The position numbers and the translations under genes are program-made. Source: CAVRJC01 sp964505725 (lineage in GTDB: Bacteria; Actinomycetota; Acidimicrobiia; IMCC26256; DASPTH01). Taken from it: a stretch of 13,571 nucleotides of DNA. Numbering within the stretch: the stretch's first letter is position 1; each line of letters opens with the position of its first letter. This document shows, in pieces, positions 1-7,097 of this stretch. Below the pieces are notes generated by a model. That model searched no databases. It was not told where the DNA came from and saw only the letters and a list, made by a program, of their open reading frames with translations. Where the stretch lies: NCBI GenBank assembly GCA_964505725.1, contig CAZDJK010000068.1:1-13571 (forward strand). The letters run 5' to 3'.

Positions 1-290
1 TCCTGGTAGATCGAGCCCGTCGTCGCGTTCGACTTCTGCGTGAGCGGCACGTCGACGAAGCGCTCGTAGTGGCCGAGGTCGAGGTCGGTCTCGCCGCCGT
101 CGTCGGTGACGAAGACCTCGCCGTGCTGGAACGGGTTCATCGTGCCGGGGTCGACGTTGATGTAGGGGTCGAGCTTCTGCATCGTGACCCGCAGGCCCCG
201 TGACTTCAGGAGTCTCCCGAGCGACGAAGCAGTCAGGCCCTTGCCCAGGCTCGACGCGACCCCTCCGGTCACGAAGATGTGCTTCGCCAA
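1..290 (-). CDS. pyrG: CTP synthase, N-terminal part (cut by window edge)
   Basis: CTP synthase makes CTP from UTP, ATP and glutamine in the cytoplasm, the last step of de novo pyrimidine synthesis. Only the first 96 residues of a protein normally about 540 aa long are present. They match the start of the synthetase domain: AKHIFVTGG, then the nucleotide-binding loop SSLGKG (13-18), KLDPYINVDPGTMNP, QHGEVFVTDDGGETDLDLGH and a YERF segment. The glutaminase domain lies outside the window. The start is the TTG at 290-288, giving (M)AKHIFVTGG as in the family, and a strong GGGAGGAAGG ribosome binding site lies 5 nt upstream. Residue 12 is Ala (GGVASS) where many homologues have Val, a minor change. 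It diverges from the GT-C gene. Its place after the steB-containing cluster agrees with Rv1698-Rv1699 order in M. tuberculosis. Identification is secure. Confidence 0.97.
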   Translation of the reverse strand, partial: MAKHIFVTGGVASSLGKGLTASSLGRLLKSRGLRVTMQKLDPYINVDPGTMNPFQHGEVFVTDDGGETDLDLGHYERFVDVPLTQKSNATTGSIYQ

Positions 291-295
291 GCTTG

Positions 296-305
296 CCTTC
301 CTCCC
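296..305 (-). promoter_or_regulatory. Ribosome binding site deciding the TTG start of pyrG
   Basis: The minus strand reads GGGAGGAAGG here, with 5 nt to the TTG at 290-288. It is the strongest Shine-Dalgarno match in the window and supports the rare TTG start over any other codon, because the protein then begins exactly where CTP synthases begin. Confidence 0.75.
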
Positions 306-354
306 GCGCGAGCACCCGCGCGGCCTTCGCGCGTCCTCCGCGCGGCCTCCGCGC
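296..354 (-). repeat. Five-unit, about 11-bp tandem array in the pyrG leader
   Basis: Read on the minus strand, units start at 354, 343, 332, 321 and 309: GCGCGGAGGCC, GCGCGGAGGAC, GCGCGAAGGCC, GCGCGGGTGCT and GCGCGGGAGGAAGG. The period is 11, 11, 11 and 12 bp. Seen at larger scale it is a 20-bp direct repeat (316-335 and 338-357) with one mismatch. Each of the first three units and the last contains a purine run resembling a Shine-Dalgarno core, and the last unit is the actual pyrG ribosome binding site. The array fills most of the 139-bp gap between the pyrG start and the likely start of the divergent gene. Whether it is regulatory or just slippage-generated is unknown. Confidence 0.7.
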
Positions 355-368
355 GTCGGTGCCGTGGA

Positions 369-387
369 CATCCGGAGGGTACTACCC
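369..387 (-). promoter_or_regulatory. Weak candidate promoter region for pyrG, with dyad GGGTACTACCC
   Basis: The intergenic region contains a short dyad, GGGTACTACCC (377-387). On the minus strand TACCCT (381-376) fits the TAnnnT pattern of actinobacterial -10 elements and would put a transcript start near 369, giving a leader of about 80 nt that contains the whole 11-bp array. I see no convincing -35 box at the right spacing, so this is only a candidate. The rest of the gap (388-429) shows nothing recognisable. Confidence 0.2.
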
Positions 388-429
388 GCGTCCCCGATTC
401 CGGCGGACCGCGTGCCATGCTTCGGAGTC

Positions 430-1887
430 GTGACCACGACGGTTCCGACCGCGACGGAGCACCCCGCACCCGGGTCGCGCACCCCCTTCCCCGGTTGGCG
501 GCTCGACGCCTCGGTGCTCGGCGTGGTCGCGGTCGTGATCCGCCTTCCCGCCTTCCTCGCGTCGCGGTCGCTCGTCTTCGACGACGGTGTGTACGCGCTG
601 TCGGCGCTCGCGATGCGCGCCGGGAATGCGCCGTTCCGCGACGTGTACTCGAGCCAGGGGCCGCTGTTCCTCCCGCTGCTGTGGGTCGGCGACCTCGTGG
701 GGTTGAGGACGCTCGACGCGCCGCGTGTGCTCTCGCTCGCCTCCGGCGTGGTGGGGACGATCGCGATCTACACGATCGCCCGGCACGTGACCTCGCGCGG
801 CGCGTCCCTGCTCGCCGCGGGGCTGTTCACGACCTCGGGAGGTGTGCTGTGGGTCACGGGCCCGGCGAACAGCGACGGCCCCGCGCTCGCCCTTTCCCTC
901 GTGGCGGTTGCGCTCGCGCTCCGTTACCGCGAGCAGCCGCGGCGGGGCACCGCGGCGCTGGTCGGGCTCGCCGCCGGCGCCGCGATCGCGGTCAAGCTCC
1001 TCGCGGCACCCGCGGTCCTGATCGCAGGACTCGTCGTGCTCGGCTCCCACCGCCGCGTCCGCGACGCCGCCATCGCCGCCGGGGTCGGCATCGCGGCCCT
1101 GCTGCTCGCGGCCGTCCCGTGGGGCCTCACCGCGGTCTGGGACCAGTCGGTCGCGTACCACACGGGCAAGGGCCGCGAGCTCTCGTACGGCGACGCCGCG
1201 TGGAAGGTCCTCACGACGATGTGGCACCGCGACCTGGCCGTGCTCGTGGCGCTGTTCCTCGCCGGCGTCTGGTTCGTCGTCGTCCGTCTGACCGGGGGAC
1301 GACCGGCGCTCCCCGACCCCACCGCGCGGGCCGCGGTCGTCCTGCTCGTGATCTGGATCGTCCTGCTCTTCGGGGTCCTGGTGGCGGAGCCGGCGATGTG
1401 GCGAGCGCACGTCGCGCACCTCGTCGCGCCACTCGTGCTCCTCGCGACGCTCCGACCACCGCCGTGGCCGGTGTTCGCGGTCGCCGCCGTTGCCGTCACG
1501 CCGTTCTGGTACGCGTGGAATGCGTCCATCCTCCACCCCGCGGGCTACGGGCGCGATGAGGCCGCAGTCGTGTCACATCTGCGGCGGCTCCCGGGAGGTG
1601 CGCTCGTCATCAGCGACAACCCGGGCTGGGTGTGGCGGGCCGGCCGGAGCTCGCCGGCGGATTTCGCGGACACCTCGTTCCTGCGCATCGACGCCGGCGA
1701 CATCACCGAGCAGTCGCTCGCACGTGCCGCCACGTCGTCGCGTGTGTGCGCGGTCGTCGCGTCGAGCAAGCACCACTTCCTGCGCTTCACCGGTCTGGGC
1801 GACCGGCTCGCCGCGGAGGGCTACGAGCGCGAGCCCGTCGGCGACATCACCCTCTACGTGCGGCCCGGCTGCGCGCCGGGCGGCTGA
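430..1887 (+). CDS. GT-C fold (GT39/ArnT-like) membrane glycosyltransferase
   Basis: Predicted integral membrane glycosyltransferase of the dolichyl/polyprenyl-phosphate-sugar dependent type, which would move a sugar from a lipid carrier to an acceptor outside the membrane. After a short polar N-terminus comes a first membrane span (about 28-46), then the acidic pair D51-D52 in FDDGVYALSA, the position of the catalytic Asp in the first external loop of GT-C enzymes. RDVYSSQGPLFLPLLW follows, a typical continuation. Around ten further Leu/Val/Ala-rich spans follow, then a soluble tail with ISDNPGWVWRAGR. Sugar and acceptor cannot be told. The start is uncertain: GTG 430 gives 485 aa; GTG 412, with GGCGGA 4 nt upstream, would add six residues. 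The frame is open back to 184, but that part overlaps pyrG and lacks family character. The 3' end overlaps the convergent GPT gene by 34 bp. Confidence 0.78.
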   Translation: MTTTVPTATEHPAPGSRTPFPGWRLDASVLGVVAVVIRLPAFLASRSLVFDDGVYALSALAMRAGNAPFRDVYSSQGPLFLPLLWVGDLVGLRTLDAPRVLSLASGVVGTIAIYTIARHVTSRGASLLAAGLFTTSGGVLWVTGPANSDGPALALSLVAVALALRYREQPRRGTAALVGLAAGAAIAVKLLAAPAVLIAGLVVLGSHRRVRDAAIAAGVGIAALLLAAVPWGLTAVWDQSVAYHTGKGRELSYGDAAWKVLTTMWHRDLAVLVALFLAGVWFVVVRLTGGRPALPDPTARAAVVLLVIWIVLLFGVLVAEPAMWRAHVAHLVAPLVLLATLRPPPWPVFAVAAVAVTPFWYAWNASILHPAGYGRDEAAVVSHLRRLPGGALVISDNPGWVWRAGRSSPADFADTSFLRIDAGDITEQSLARAATSSRVCAVVASSKHHFLRFTGLGDRLAAEGYEREPVGDITLYVRPGCAPGG

Positions 1888-2726
1888 ACCGGGCGCCGGC
1901 CCGCCCGGTCGATCGCCCGCAGCGGCGCCACCCGGTCGATCACCGAGGTGAACGAGACCAACTCGGCGGCGACGTTGAGCGCGACGAGCACCAGCATCAC
2001 GACGAGCCGCGTCGTCTCCTCGGTGCCGAGGACCACTGCGAGCCCCAGCACCGCCCCGATGACGTTGGCCCCGGTGTCGCCGAGCATCACCCGCTCGCGG
2101 AGGTCGTCGCCCAACAACCCGAAGGCGGCGCCCATCACCGGCGCGATCGCAACGCCGATCGCGCTCTGGCCGAGCACGAAGGCGAGCGGCACGTACATCA
2201 CGAGCGACGCCTTGATCGTGCGACCGGGGGCGCGGTCGAGCAGGTTGCCCAGGTTGGCCGCGAGCGCGATGAGCACTCCGTCGACGAGGAGCGTCCGTCC
2301 GCTCTTGAAGCCCGGCGTGGCCACGAGCACCACCGCGATGCAGAGTCCCCCGACGAGCTTCAACCATCCCGTGGTGACGCGCCCTTCGCCGAGCGCCCGC
2401 AGGTGGCCGCGGAACCCGCGGTCGCTCCCCACGGCGACGAGGTCGTCGACGAGGCCCAGGAAACCGAACCCGAACACCGCGAAGAGGACCTCGCTGCGCG
2501 CCAGGCTGAGGCCCGACTCGCCGCCGACGCCGAGAGCACCGAGCACCGCGCGACCCCCCTCGACCAGGAGCAACGCGACCACGATGAAGATGCCCGCCGC
2601 GGTGGGGACGATGCGGCCGCGGTAGTTCTCCCGCGCGAGCGCCGGGGCGCGCATGATCTCCCCGCTGGCGAGGTAGAGGAAGCGCACGGTCACGATGCCG
2701 ACGAGGATGCCGACGACGACGGTCAC
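1854..2726 (-). CDS. MraY/WecA-type phosphoglycosyltransferase (Glycos_transf_4 family)
   Basis: Polytopic membrane protein of 290 aa, a little shorter than MraY or WecA (about 320-360 aa). The family transfers a sugar-1-phosphate from a UDP-sugar to a polyprenyl phosphate, starting a lipid-linked glycan. Seen here: the acidic pair in GLVDDL (D94-D95), the motif NLGNLLDRAPGR (158-169) where MraY has NxxNxxDGxDG, and LGDTGAN (215-221) matching the LGDTGS loop. The DG-DG part is changed to DR-PGR, so this is a divergent subfamily and its substrate is unlikely to be UDP-MurNAc-pentapeptide. The tail SFTSVIDRVAPLRAIDRAGR resembles that of MraY-like genes that I recall sitting next to steA/steB in other Gram-positives. 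The GTG start at 2726 overlaps the stop of the preceding gene by 4 nt (GTGA), so translation is probably coupled. A longer open frame exists upstream but lies within that gene. Confidence 0.87.
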   Translation of the reverse strand: MTVVVGILVGIVTVRFLYLASGEIMRAPALARENYRGRIVPTAAGIFIVVALLLVEGGRAVLGALGVGGESGLSLARSEVLFAVFGFGFLGLVDDLVAVGSDRGFRGHLRALGEGRVTTGWLKLVGGLCIAVVLVATPGFKSGRTLLVDGVLIALAANLGNLLDRAPGRTIKASLVMYVPLAFVLGQSAIGVAIAPVMGAAFGLLGDDLRERVMLGDTGANVIGAVLGLAVVLGTEETTRLVVMLVLVALNVAAELVSFTSVIDRVAPLRAIDRAGRRPVQPPGAQPGRT

Positions 2727-4957
2727 GTCCGGCGCGCCACCAGGAACACGATCGTGCTCTCCAACACGGCGGCCATCATGCCGGTGATGGTGATCCCCGA
2801 GTCGTTGAGCGCGAAGCCGAGGGCGGCCACCACCACGAACGCGAGCATCGTTGCCCGAGCGGTCGGGATCTCCGCGACCAGCGCGCGCAACGATCGCGGC
2901 GGCACGAGCCACAGGTACGCGATCAGGAGCACCACGACAATCACCATGCCGAGGAGCACCGAGTGCCCGAGCACCGACCAGTTCTCCGAGGCCTTGCGGC
3001 GCACGACGAGCAGCGCGCCGCTCGGATCGTTCAGCAGCTGGTGGAAGAACCGCCCGACGTGGGTGCGCTGGTCGGCGGGGCGGAGCAGGTCGAGGAACCC
3101 GACCGCGACGCCCGTGACCGCGAGCACCCCGAAGAGCAGGAGCACGGTTCGCCACCGCACGCGGTGGCCCAGCAGCAGCCACGCGAGGAGTGCGAACGCC
3201 GGCGCGGTCGCGATGACGCCCCCGAAGTCGTTGCCCCACCACGGCGCACCGATCACGACGACGGTCACCGCCATGAGCGCGATGGCCACGCCGGTGCCGG
3301 CTCGCCCGGGGAGGCGCCACGCGACCAGCCCCGCGAACAACACGACCGCGGCCGAGAGCACGGCGAACGTCAGATTGCCCTCCCCGACGAAGCGGATGCC
3401 GACGGTCGGCGTGTACCCGAAGACCGTGTCGAGCTCGAGGTGCGCGCCGGTCACGAGGTCGACGAGGTGCAGGCCGGCCGTCGCGCCGAGCGCGACCAGG
3501 AGCGCGTCCACGGGTCGTCGGCGCGAACCGATCGACCCGATCGCGAGGAACAGGCACGCGAGGAGCACCCCGCCGCCGACCACGAACACCCAGTACGGGC
3601 CGGCGCCGCCGTGGCGGGCGAACCGGATCGGCCCCGCGAACGAGGTCGCGAGCAGGTACCCGAGGAGCCAGAGAGCGCCGAAGCGGAGGAGCGGACGGAC
3701 GCGGGGCCAGCGGTCCACGAACGCAGCGGTGGCGACGAGGAGGGCGGATCCGAAGCCGACGACGACCGCCATCGACGTGCCGACCTGGCGATCGCGGAAG
3801 AGCCCGTCCTGGTTGGCGTTCACGAGGGAGCCCACGCGCGAGCCGACGGCGGCGTCTGACGGCACCGCGTACATCGGTCGCCCCTCCATGTTGTCTGGCC
3901 GGGCGATGCCGTACAGGCCGAGCACCGTGGGTGCGACGTCGACCACGTTGACGAACCCGGCCCGATGGGTCGTGGGCGATTCGAGCAGGCCGCTGCGGAA
4001 GCCCGGCGCCTGCACCGCCACCGGCGTGAGCGAGTCGCCGAACGCCGGGGGCTCGGGCCCCACCACGATCACCGCGTCACGCGCGGGGTCGATCCGGGTC
4101 AGGAGCTGCCCAACCAGGCGGTCAGTGGCGCGCAGGGCGCGGTCGCGCATCTGCTGTCGCGCCGAGTCCGACGCGAACTGCCCCGCGAGATCGGCGCGGA
4201 CGAGGTCGGACCCCTCGACGAGCACCACCGAGCGGTCCGTGAACGCGGCGTCGAACGCGCCCAGCACCGCGGCCGGGTCGAGGCGCACGCCGAACGTCGC
4301 GGTGGGGTCGGCGAGGAGGAGCCCCGTGTCCACCCGACCGCGCGGGACCTTCCCGTCCGGGCCCATGAGCGCCGAGACCGCCTCGCGCCGGTACGGCGGG
4401 TAGGTGCGGCTCGGCGTGCTCGGGTCGCTGCCGTCGCCGTTGGCGATGACGGCCCGGTGCACGCCCGCGTGCGCCAGCTCGGCCCCGAGCTCCCCCACGT
4501 GTGCGTCGAACAGCTCGGCGTCGTTCGCCTCGGTGACGTCCGCGATCGGGATGAGGACCAGCCCTCGGGCAGCGGGGGTCCCGGTCCGCGTCGTGAACAC
4601 GGTGCCGGCGCGGTCCCGGCCGAAGGGCTCGTCGACGCCGAAGCCCTGGCCTCCGGTCTTCGGGTCGCTCACGGCCCGCGTCCCGGCGCCGAGCGTCACG
4701 TAGACGTCGCCGATGGCCGCCGGCCGGTTCACGCCGTTGGTGATGAGCCCGCCCACGGCGGAGTGCGCGAACAGGTTCATGAGGTGGGGAGGTCGGACGC
4801 GCTGGATGTCGGACCACTCGGTGTCGGGCAGCGAGATGATGAGCACGCGGTTGATCCGTGCCCGTGCCGCGGCGTGCGCCGAGGCCGCCGCGGCCCCCAG
4901 AACGACGAGGAGGACGAGCGCGCAGGCGAGGATCCGCGCCGCCGCGGCGCGGCTCAC
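2723..4957 (-). CDS. Large membrane protein with degenerate alkaline-phosphatase-like ectodomain
   Basis: A 744-aa protein of unknown function. Residues 1-30 form a signal peptide or anchor (hydrophobic 8-27). Residues 36-365 resemble the alkaline phosphatase superfamily: strand RVLIISLPDTEW, then PHLMNLFAHSAVGGLI, GDVYVTLGAGTRA (83-95), and near the end FVNVVDVAPTVLGLYG followed by MEGRPMY. The usual metal and nucleophile residues are not evident; where Asp-His-Gly is expected the protein reads VVGPEPPAFGD (298-308), so it may be catalytically dead. Residues 393-744 contain about nine or ten membrane spans with conserved-looking loops LDTVFGYTPTVGIRFVGEGN (509-528), WWGNDFGG (573-580), ADQRTHVGRFFHQ and ALNDSGITITGMM. 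I infer an envelope role from its coupled neighbours steB and the GPT gene. GTG 4957 was chosen because it overlaps the steB stop by 4 nt (GTGA); GTG 4978 would add seven residues. Confidence 0.85.
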   Translation of the reverse strand: MSRAAAARILACALVLLVVLGAAAASAHAAARARINRVLIISLPDTEWSDIQRVRPPHLMNLFAHSAVGGLITNGVNRPAAIGDVYVTLGAGTRAVSDPKTGGQGFGVDEPFGRDRAGTVFTTRTGTPAARGLVLIPIADVTEANDAELFDAHVGELGAELAHAGVHRAVIANGDGSDPSTPSRTYPPYRREAVSALMGPDGKVPRGRVDTGLLLADPTATFGVRLDPAAVLGAFDAAFTDRSVVLVEGSDLVRADLAGQFASDSARQQMRDRALRATDRLVGQLLTRIDPARDAVIVVGPEPPAFGDSLTPVAVQAPGFRSGLLESPTTHRAGFVNVVDVAPTVLGLYGIARPDNMEGRPMYAVPSDAAVGSRVGSLVNANQDGLFRDRQVGTSMAVVVGFGSALLVATAAFVDRWPRVRPLLRFGALWLLGYLLATSFAGPIRFARHGGAGPYWVFVVGGGVLLACLFLAIGSIGSRRRPVDALLVALGATAGLHLVDLVTGAHLELDTVFGYTPTVGIRFVGEGNLTFAVLSAAVVLFAGLVAWRLPGRAGTGVAIALMAVTVVVIGAPWWGNDFGGVIATAPAFALLAWLLLGHRVRWRTVLLLFGVLAVTGVAVGFLDLLRPADQRTHVGRFFHQLLNDPSGALLVVRRKASENWSVLGHSVLLGMVIVVVLLIAYLWLVPPRSLRALVAEIPTARATMLAFVVVAALGFALNDSGITITGMMAAVLESTIVFLVARRT

Positions 4958-5937
4958 CGTGCCTGTGCCGCCGCGCACCCGCCGTCGCCCGCGCCCACCG
5001 GGTCGGGCAAGTTCTTGGTGTCCGGCGAGTCGTACCCGTAGTGCCCGACGATCGGCGGAACGCAGAGGAGGTCGGCGACCGTGAGCACGACGGTCGTCGG
5101 GCCCTGCTGCAGGTCGACGTCGTTCACGGTCGAGACCGTGCGCGCGAGGTCGGAGGCGCGCAGCTGGTCGAAGACGACGCCGCGGTCCACGCCGCCCGTC
5201 TGGAGATCCGCGTACACGTCGCCCACCACGAGCGTCATGCCCTGGGCGGAGAACGCGCTCGCGGCCGGCGTGACCACGTCGTCGGGCTTCACGTTGCCGT
5301 TCTCGCCCACGAGCAGCACGAAGGATGCGTCACGCCCCGGGAAGGCTCCGATCGGCATTCCGCTCGTTCCCGCGTCGTAGCTCACGAATCCCGCATCCGA
5401 GAGTGCCGCCAGGAGGTCGGGCGACGATTGGTCGGCAACCACTGCCGGCGGCTCGTCGAGCCGCTGCGCCATCTTCTTCCACGCCTCGTTGCGGAGCGCG
5501 GATCCCTTGCGGGAGGCGTCGGCGACCGCAGTGCCGAGGGCGCGGGTGTCGGCGTCGTTGCCGAGCGACCACTTGCCCTCGATCCACAGGACCCCGGTGA
5601 CGTCGGCGCCCGCCTGCTTCGACGCGTCGACGGTCGCCTGCACGCGGTCCTGGTCGATCCCGCGCACCGCCACCACCGCCACTCTCTGGCCGGTCAGTGC
5701 ACCCGCGACCGCGTGCGGCTGCATGGCCACGATCCCGTCGTTGGCGGTGCCCAGCTGATCCCGAAGCGCGCTGTTCTCGCTCTGGATCCGGTCCGACTTG
5801 CTCTCGACCTGGTCGAGCCGGCTGTTCAGCGTGTTCACGACGCCGCGGTCGATGACGCCGGCGCCGACCACGACACCGAGCGCGAGCGCGAGGAAGATCG
5901 CGATCAACGAGACGACATGGAAGCGGAAATTGATCAT
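4954..5937 (-). CDS. steB: SteB/MctB family single-pass membrane protein
   Basis: Homologue of M. tuberculosis Rv1698 (MctB, described as a copper efflux channel) and of Corynebacterium SteB, a partner of SteA in the pathway that activates peptidoglycan hydrolase RipC for cell separation. The 327-aa protein starts MINFRFHVVSLIAIFLALALG, as this family does: a short cytoplasmic tail and one membrane span (about 9-27), then a coiled coil (about 35-63, with LDQVESKSDRIQSENSALRDQL-type heptads), then an extracytoplasmic alpha/beta domain. There is no cluster of Cys, His or Met that would argue for metal transport, so I favour the cell-division role. The ATG at 5937 overlaps the steA stop by 4 nt (ATGA), and its own stop overlaps the next start, so it is tightly linked to both. 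The DUF3186/copper-transporter label in databases would be the same family. Confidence 0.9.
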   Translation of the reverse strand: MINFRFHVVSLIAIFLALALGVVVGAGVIDRGVVNTLNSRLDQVESKSDRIQSENSALRDQLGTANDGIVAMQPHAVAGALTGQRVAVVAVRGIDQDRVQATVDASKQAGADVTGVLWIEGKWSLGNDADTRALGTAVADASRKGSALRNEAWKKMAQRLDEPPAVVADQSSPDLLAALSDAGFVSYDAGTSGMPIGAFPGRDASFVLLVGENGNVKPDDVVTPAASAFSAQGMTLVVGDVYADLQTGGVDRGVVFDQLRASDLARTVSTVNDVDLQQGPTTVVLTVADLLCVPPIVGHYGYDSPDTKNLPDPVGAGDGGCAAAQAR

Positions 5938-7097
5938 GGTCCGGAGAAGAAGTCCTTCAAGCTCACCCAGAGCCCGCGCGCGAACACGTGGATCGGCTCC
6001 GCGACGATCCCGACGACGATCATCGCGATGATGGCGGCTCCGACGAGCAGGACGATGTCGAGTCGTCGCACCCGTCCCTGATAGAGACGGTTCACGCCCT
6101 TGGCGTCGACGAGCACCGGACCCAGGCGGAGACGGGTGAGGAAGGTCGAGGCCATGCCCCGGCGGCCCTTGTCGAGGAACTCGACCATCGTGGCGTGGGT
6201 GCCGACGGCGACGATGAGCTCGGCACCCGACTCGTAGGCGAGGAGCATCGCCACGTCCTCGCTCGTGCCCTCGGCCACGAACTCCTCGTACGGCACGCCC
6301 CACGCGACGAGGTTCTCGCGACCCGGCGCGCGTCCGTCGGGGTGCACGTGGTGCACGAGCTCCGCACCGGACTGCAGCGCCTTCTCCGACACCGAGTCGA
6401 AGTCGCCGATGATCACGTCGGGCCTGAGGCCGTTCTCGAGCAGGGCGTCGGCGCCCCCGTCGACGCCGACGAGCACCGGCCGGTACTCGCGTATGTACGG
6501 TCGCAGCGCCGCGAGGTCGCTGCGGTAGTCGTGCCCGCGCACGACGACCAGCGCGTGCCTGCCTCGGAACGTCGTCCGCAACAGCGGGAGCGTGAGCGGC
6601 TCGAAGGTGAGGCGCGCCTCGTGGCGGATGTATTCGAGCGTGTTCTCCGCGAAGCGCTCGAGCTCGGTGCCGATCGCGGAGCGCGCCGTGTCCATCTCCT
6701 CCAGGATCTCCGGCTCGGTGACCAGGTGGCCCTTGGCGAGGAGCTCGCCGTCGCACCACACGCAGTCGCCGTCGACCTCGAGCGTGACGCCGTCACGGAC
6801 GACGTCGAGGAGGTCGGGACGGTCGACGTCGAGCAACGGGATCCCGGCGTGCACCACGCGGATCGGGCCACCGTTCGGATAGCGGCCGCTGATCGAGGGC
6901 GCCGCGTTCACGACTGCGAGCACGCCGGCCTCCACGAGCCCGTCGGCCGCGACGCGGTCGAGATCCGCGTGGCGGATCACCGCGATCTCACCCGGCTCGA
7001 TGCGCTTCACCAGATCCTTCGTCCGGCGGTCGACCCGGGCGGTGCCGACGAGCACCGGGACGTCGCGCGTCTTTCGGCGGGGGTGCAACCAGCTCAC
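5934..7097 (-). CDS. steA: SteA, putative cytokinetic ring / cell-separation protein
   Basis: Homologue of Rv1697 and of Corynebacterium SteA, which localises to the septum and works with SteB to control cell-wall hydrolysis at division. The 387-aa protein has an N-terminal region with VGTARVDRRTKDLVKRIEPGEIAVI, a middle domain, and then a domain resembling the catalytic fold of thiamine pyrophosphokinase: GVDGGADALL (211-220), DVIIGDFDSVSE (227-238) and a TSEDVAMLLA segment (278-287). A single membrane helix lies near the C-terminus (about 347-366), followed by a short amphipathic tail ending FFSGP, so the main body is probably cytoplasmic. The GDFDS motif suggests a nucleotide or pyrophosphate ligand, but kinase activity is not established. 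The GTG at 7097 overlaps the recN stop by 4 nt. Length and architecture are typical. Confidence 0.93.
   Translation of the reverse strand: MSWLHPRRKTRDVPVLVGTARVDRRTKDLVKRIEPGEIAVIRHADLDRVAADGLVEAGVLAVVNAAPSISGRYPNGGPIRVVHAGIPLLDVDRPDLLDVVRDGVTLEVDGDCVWCDGELLAKGHLVTEPEILEEMDTARSAIGTELERFAENTLEYIRHEARLTFEPLTLPLLRTTFRGRHALVVVRGHDYRSDLAALRPYIREYRPVLVGVDGGADALLENGLRPDVIIGDFDSVSEKALQSGAELVHHVHPDGRAPGRENLVAWGVPYEEFVAEGTSEDVAMLLAYESGAELIVAVGTHATMVEFLDKGRRGMASTFLTRLRLGPVLVDAKGVNRLYQGRVRRLDIVLLVGAAIIAMIVVGIVAEPIHVFARGLWVSLKDFFSGP

Noticed and set aside
184..429. N-terminal extension of the GT-C gene back to the ATG at 184
   Set aside because: It would run through the pyrG coding region and its leader repeats, and gives an Arg/Pro-rich segment unlike a GT-C N-terminus.
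382..1536. Minus-strand open frame of 384 codons opposite the GT-C gene
   Set aside because: Low-complexity Arg/Glu/Asp/His composition and no motif; the plus strand shows hydrophobic spans and the FDDGVYALSA loop.
1632..4403. A 923-codon open frame on the plus strand, antisense to the GPT and AlkP-like genes
   Set aside because: Its translation is Arg/Thr/Ser/Pro-rich without any domain, while the opposite strand gives two proteins with clear membrane spans and family motifs. Long antisense frames are common in DNA of this GC content.
4954..5937. Calling the SteB/MctB protein a copper transporter
   Set aside because: It has a single membrane span and a coiled coil, no Cys/His/Met-rich metal motif, and sits between steA and envelope genes; the division role fits better, although copper function cannot be excluded.
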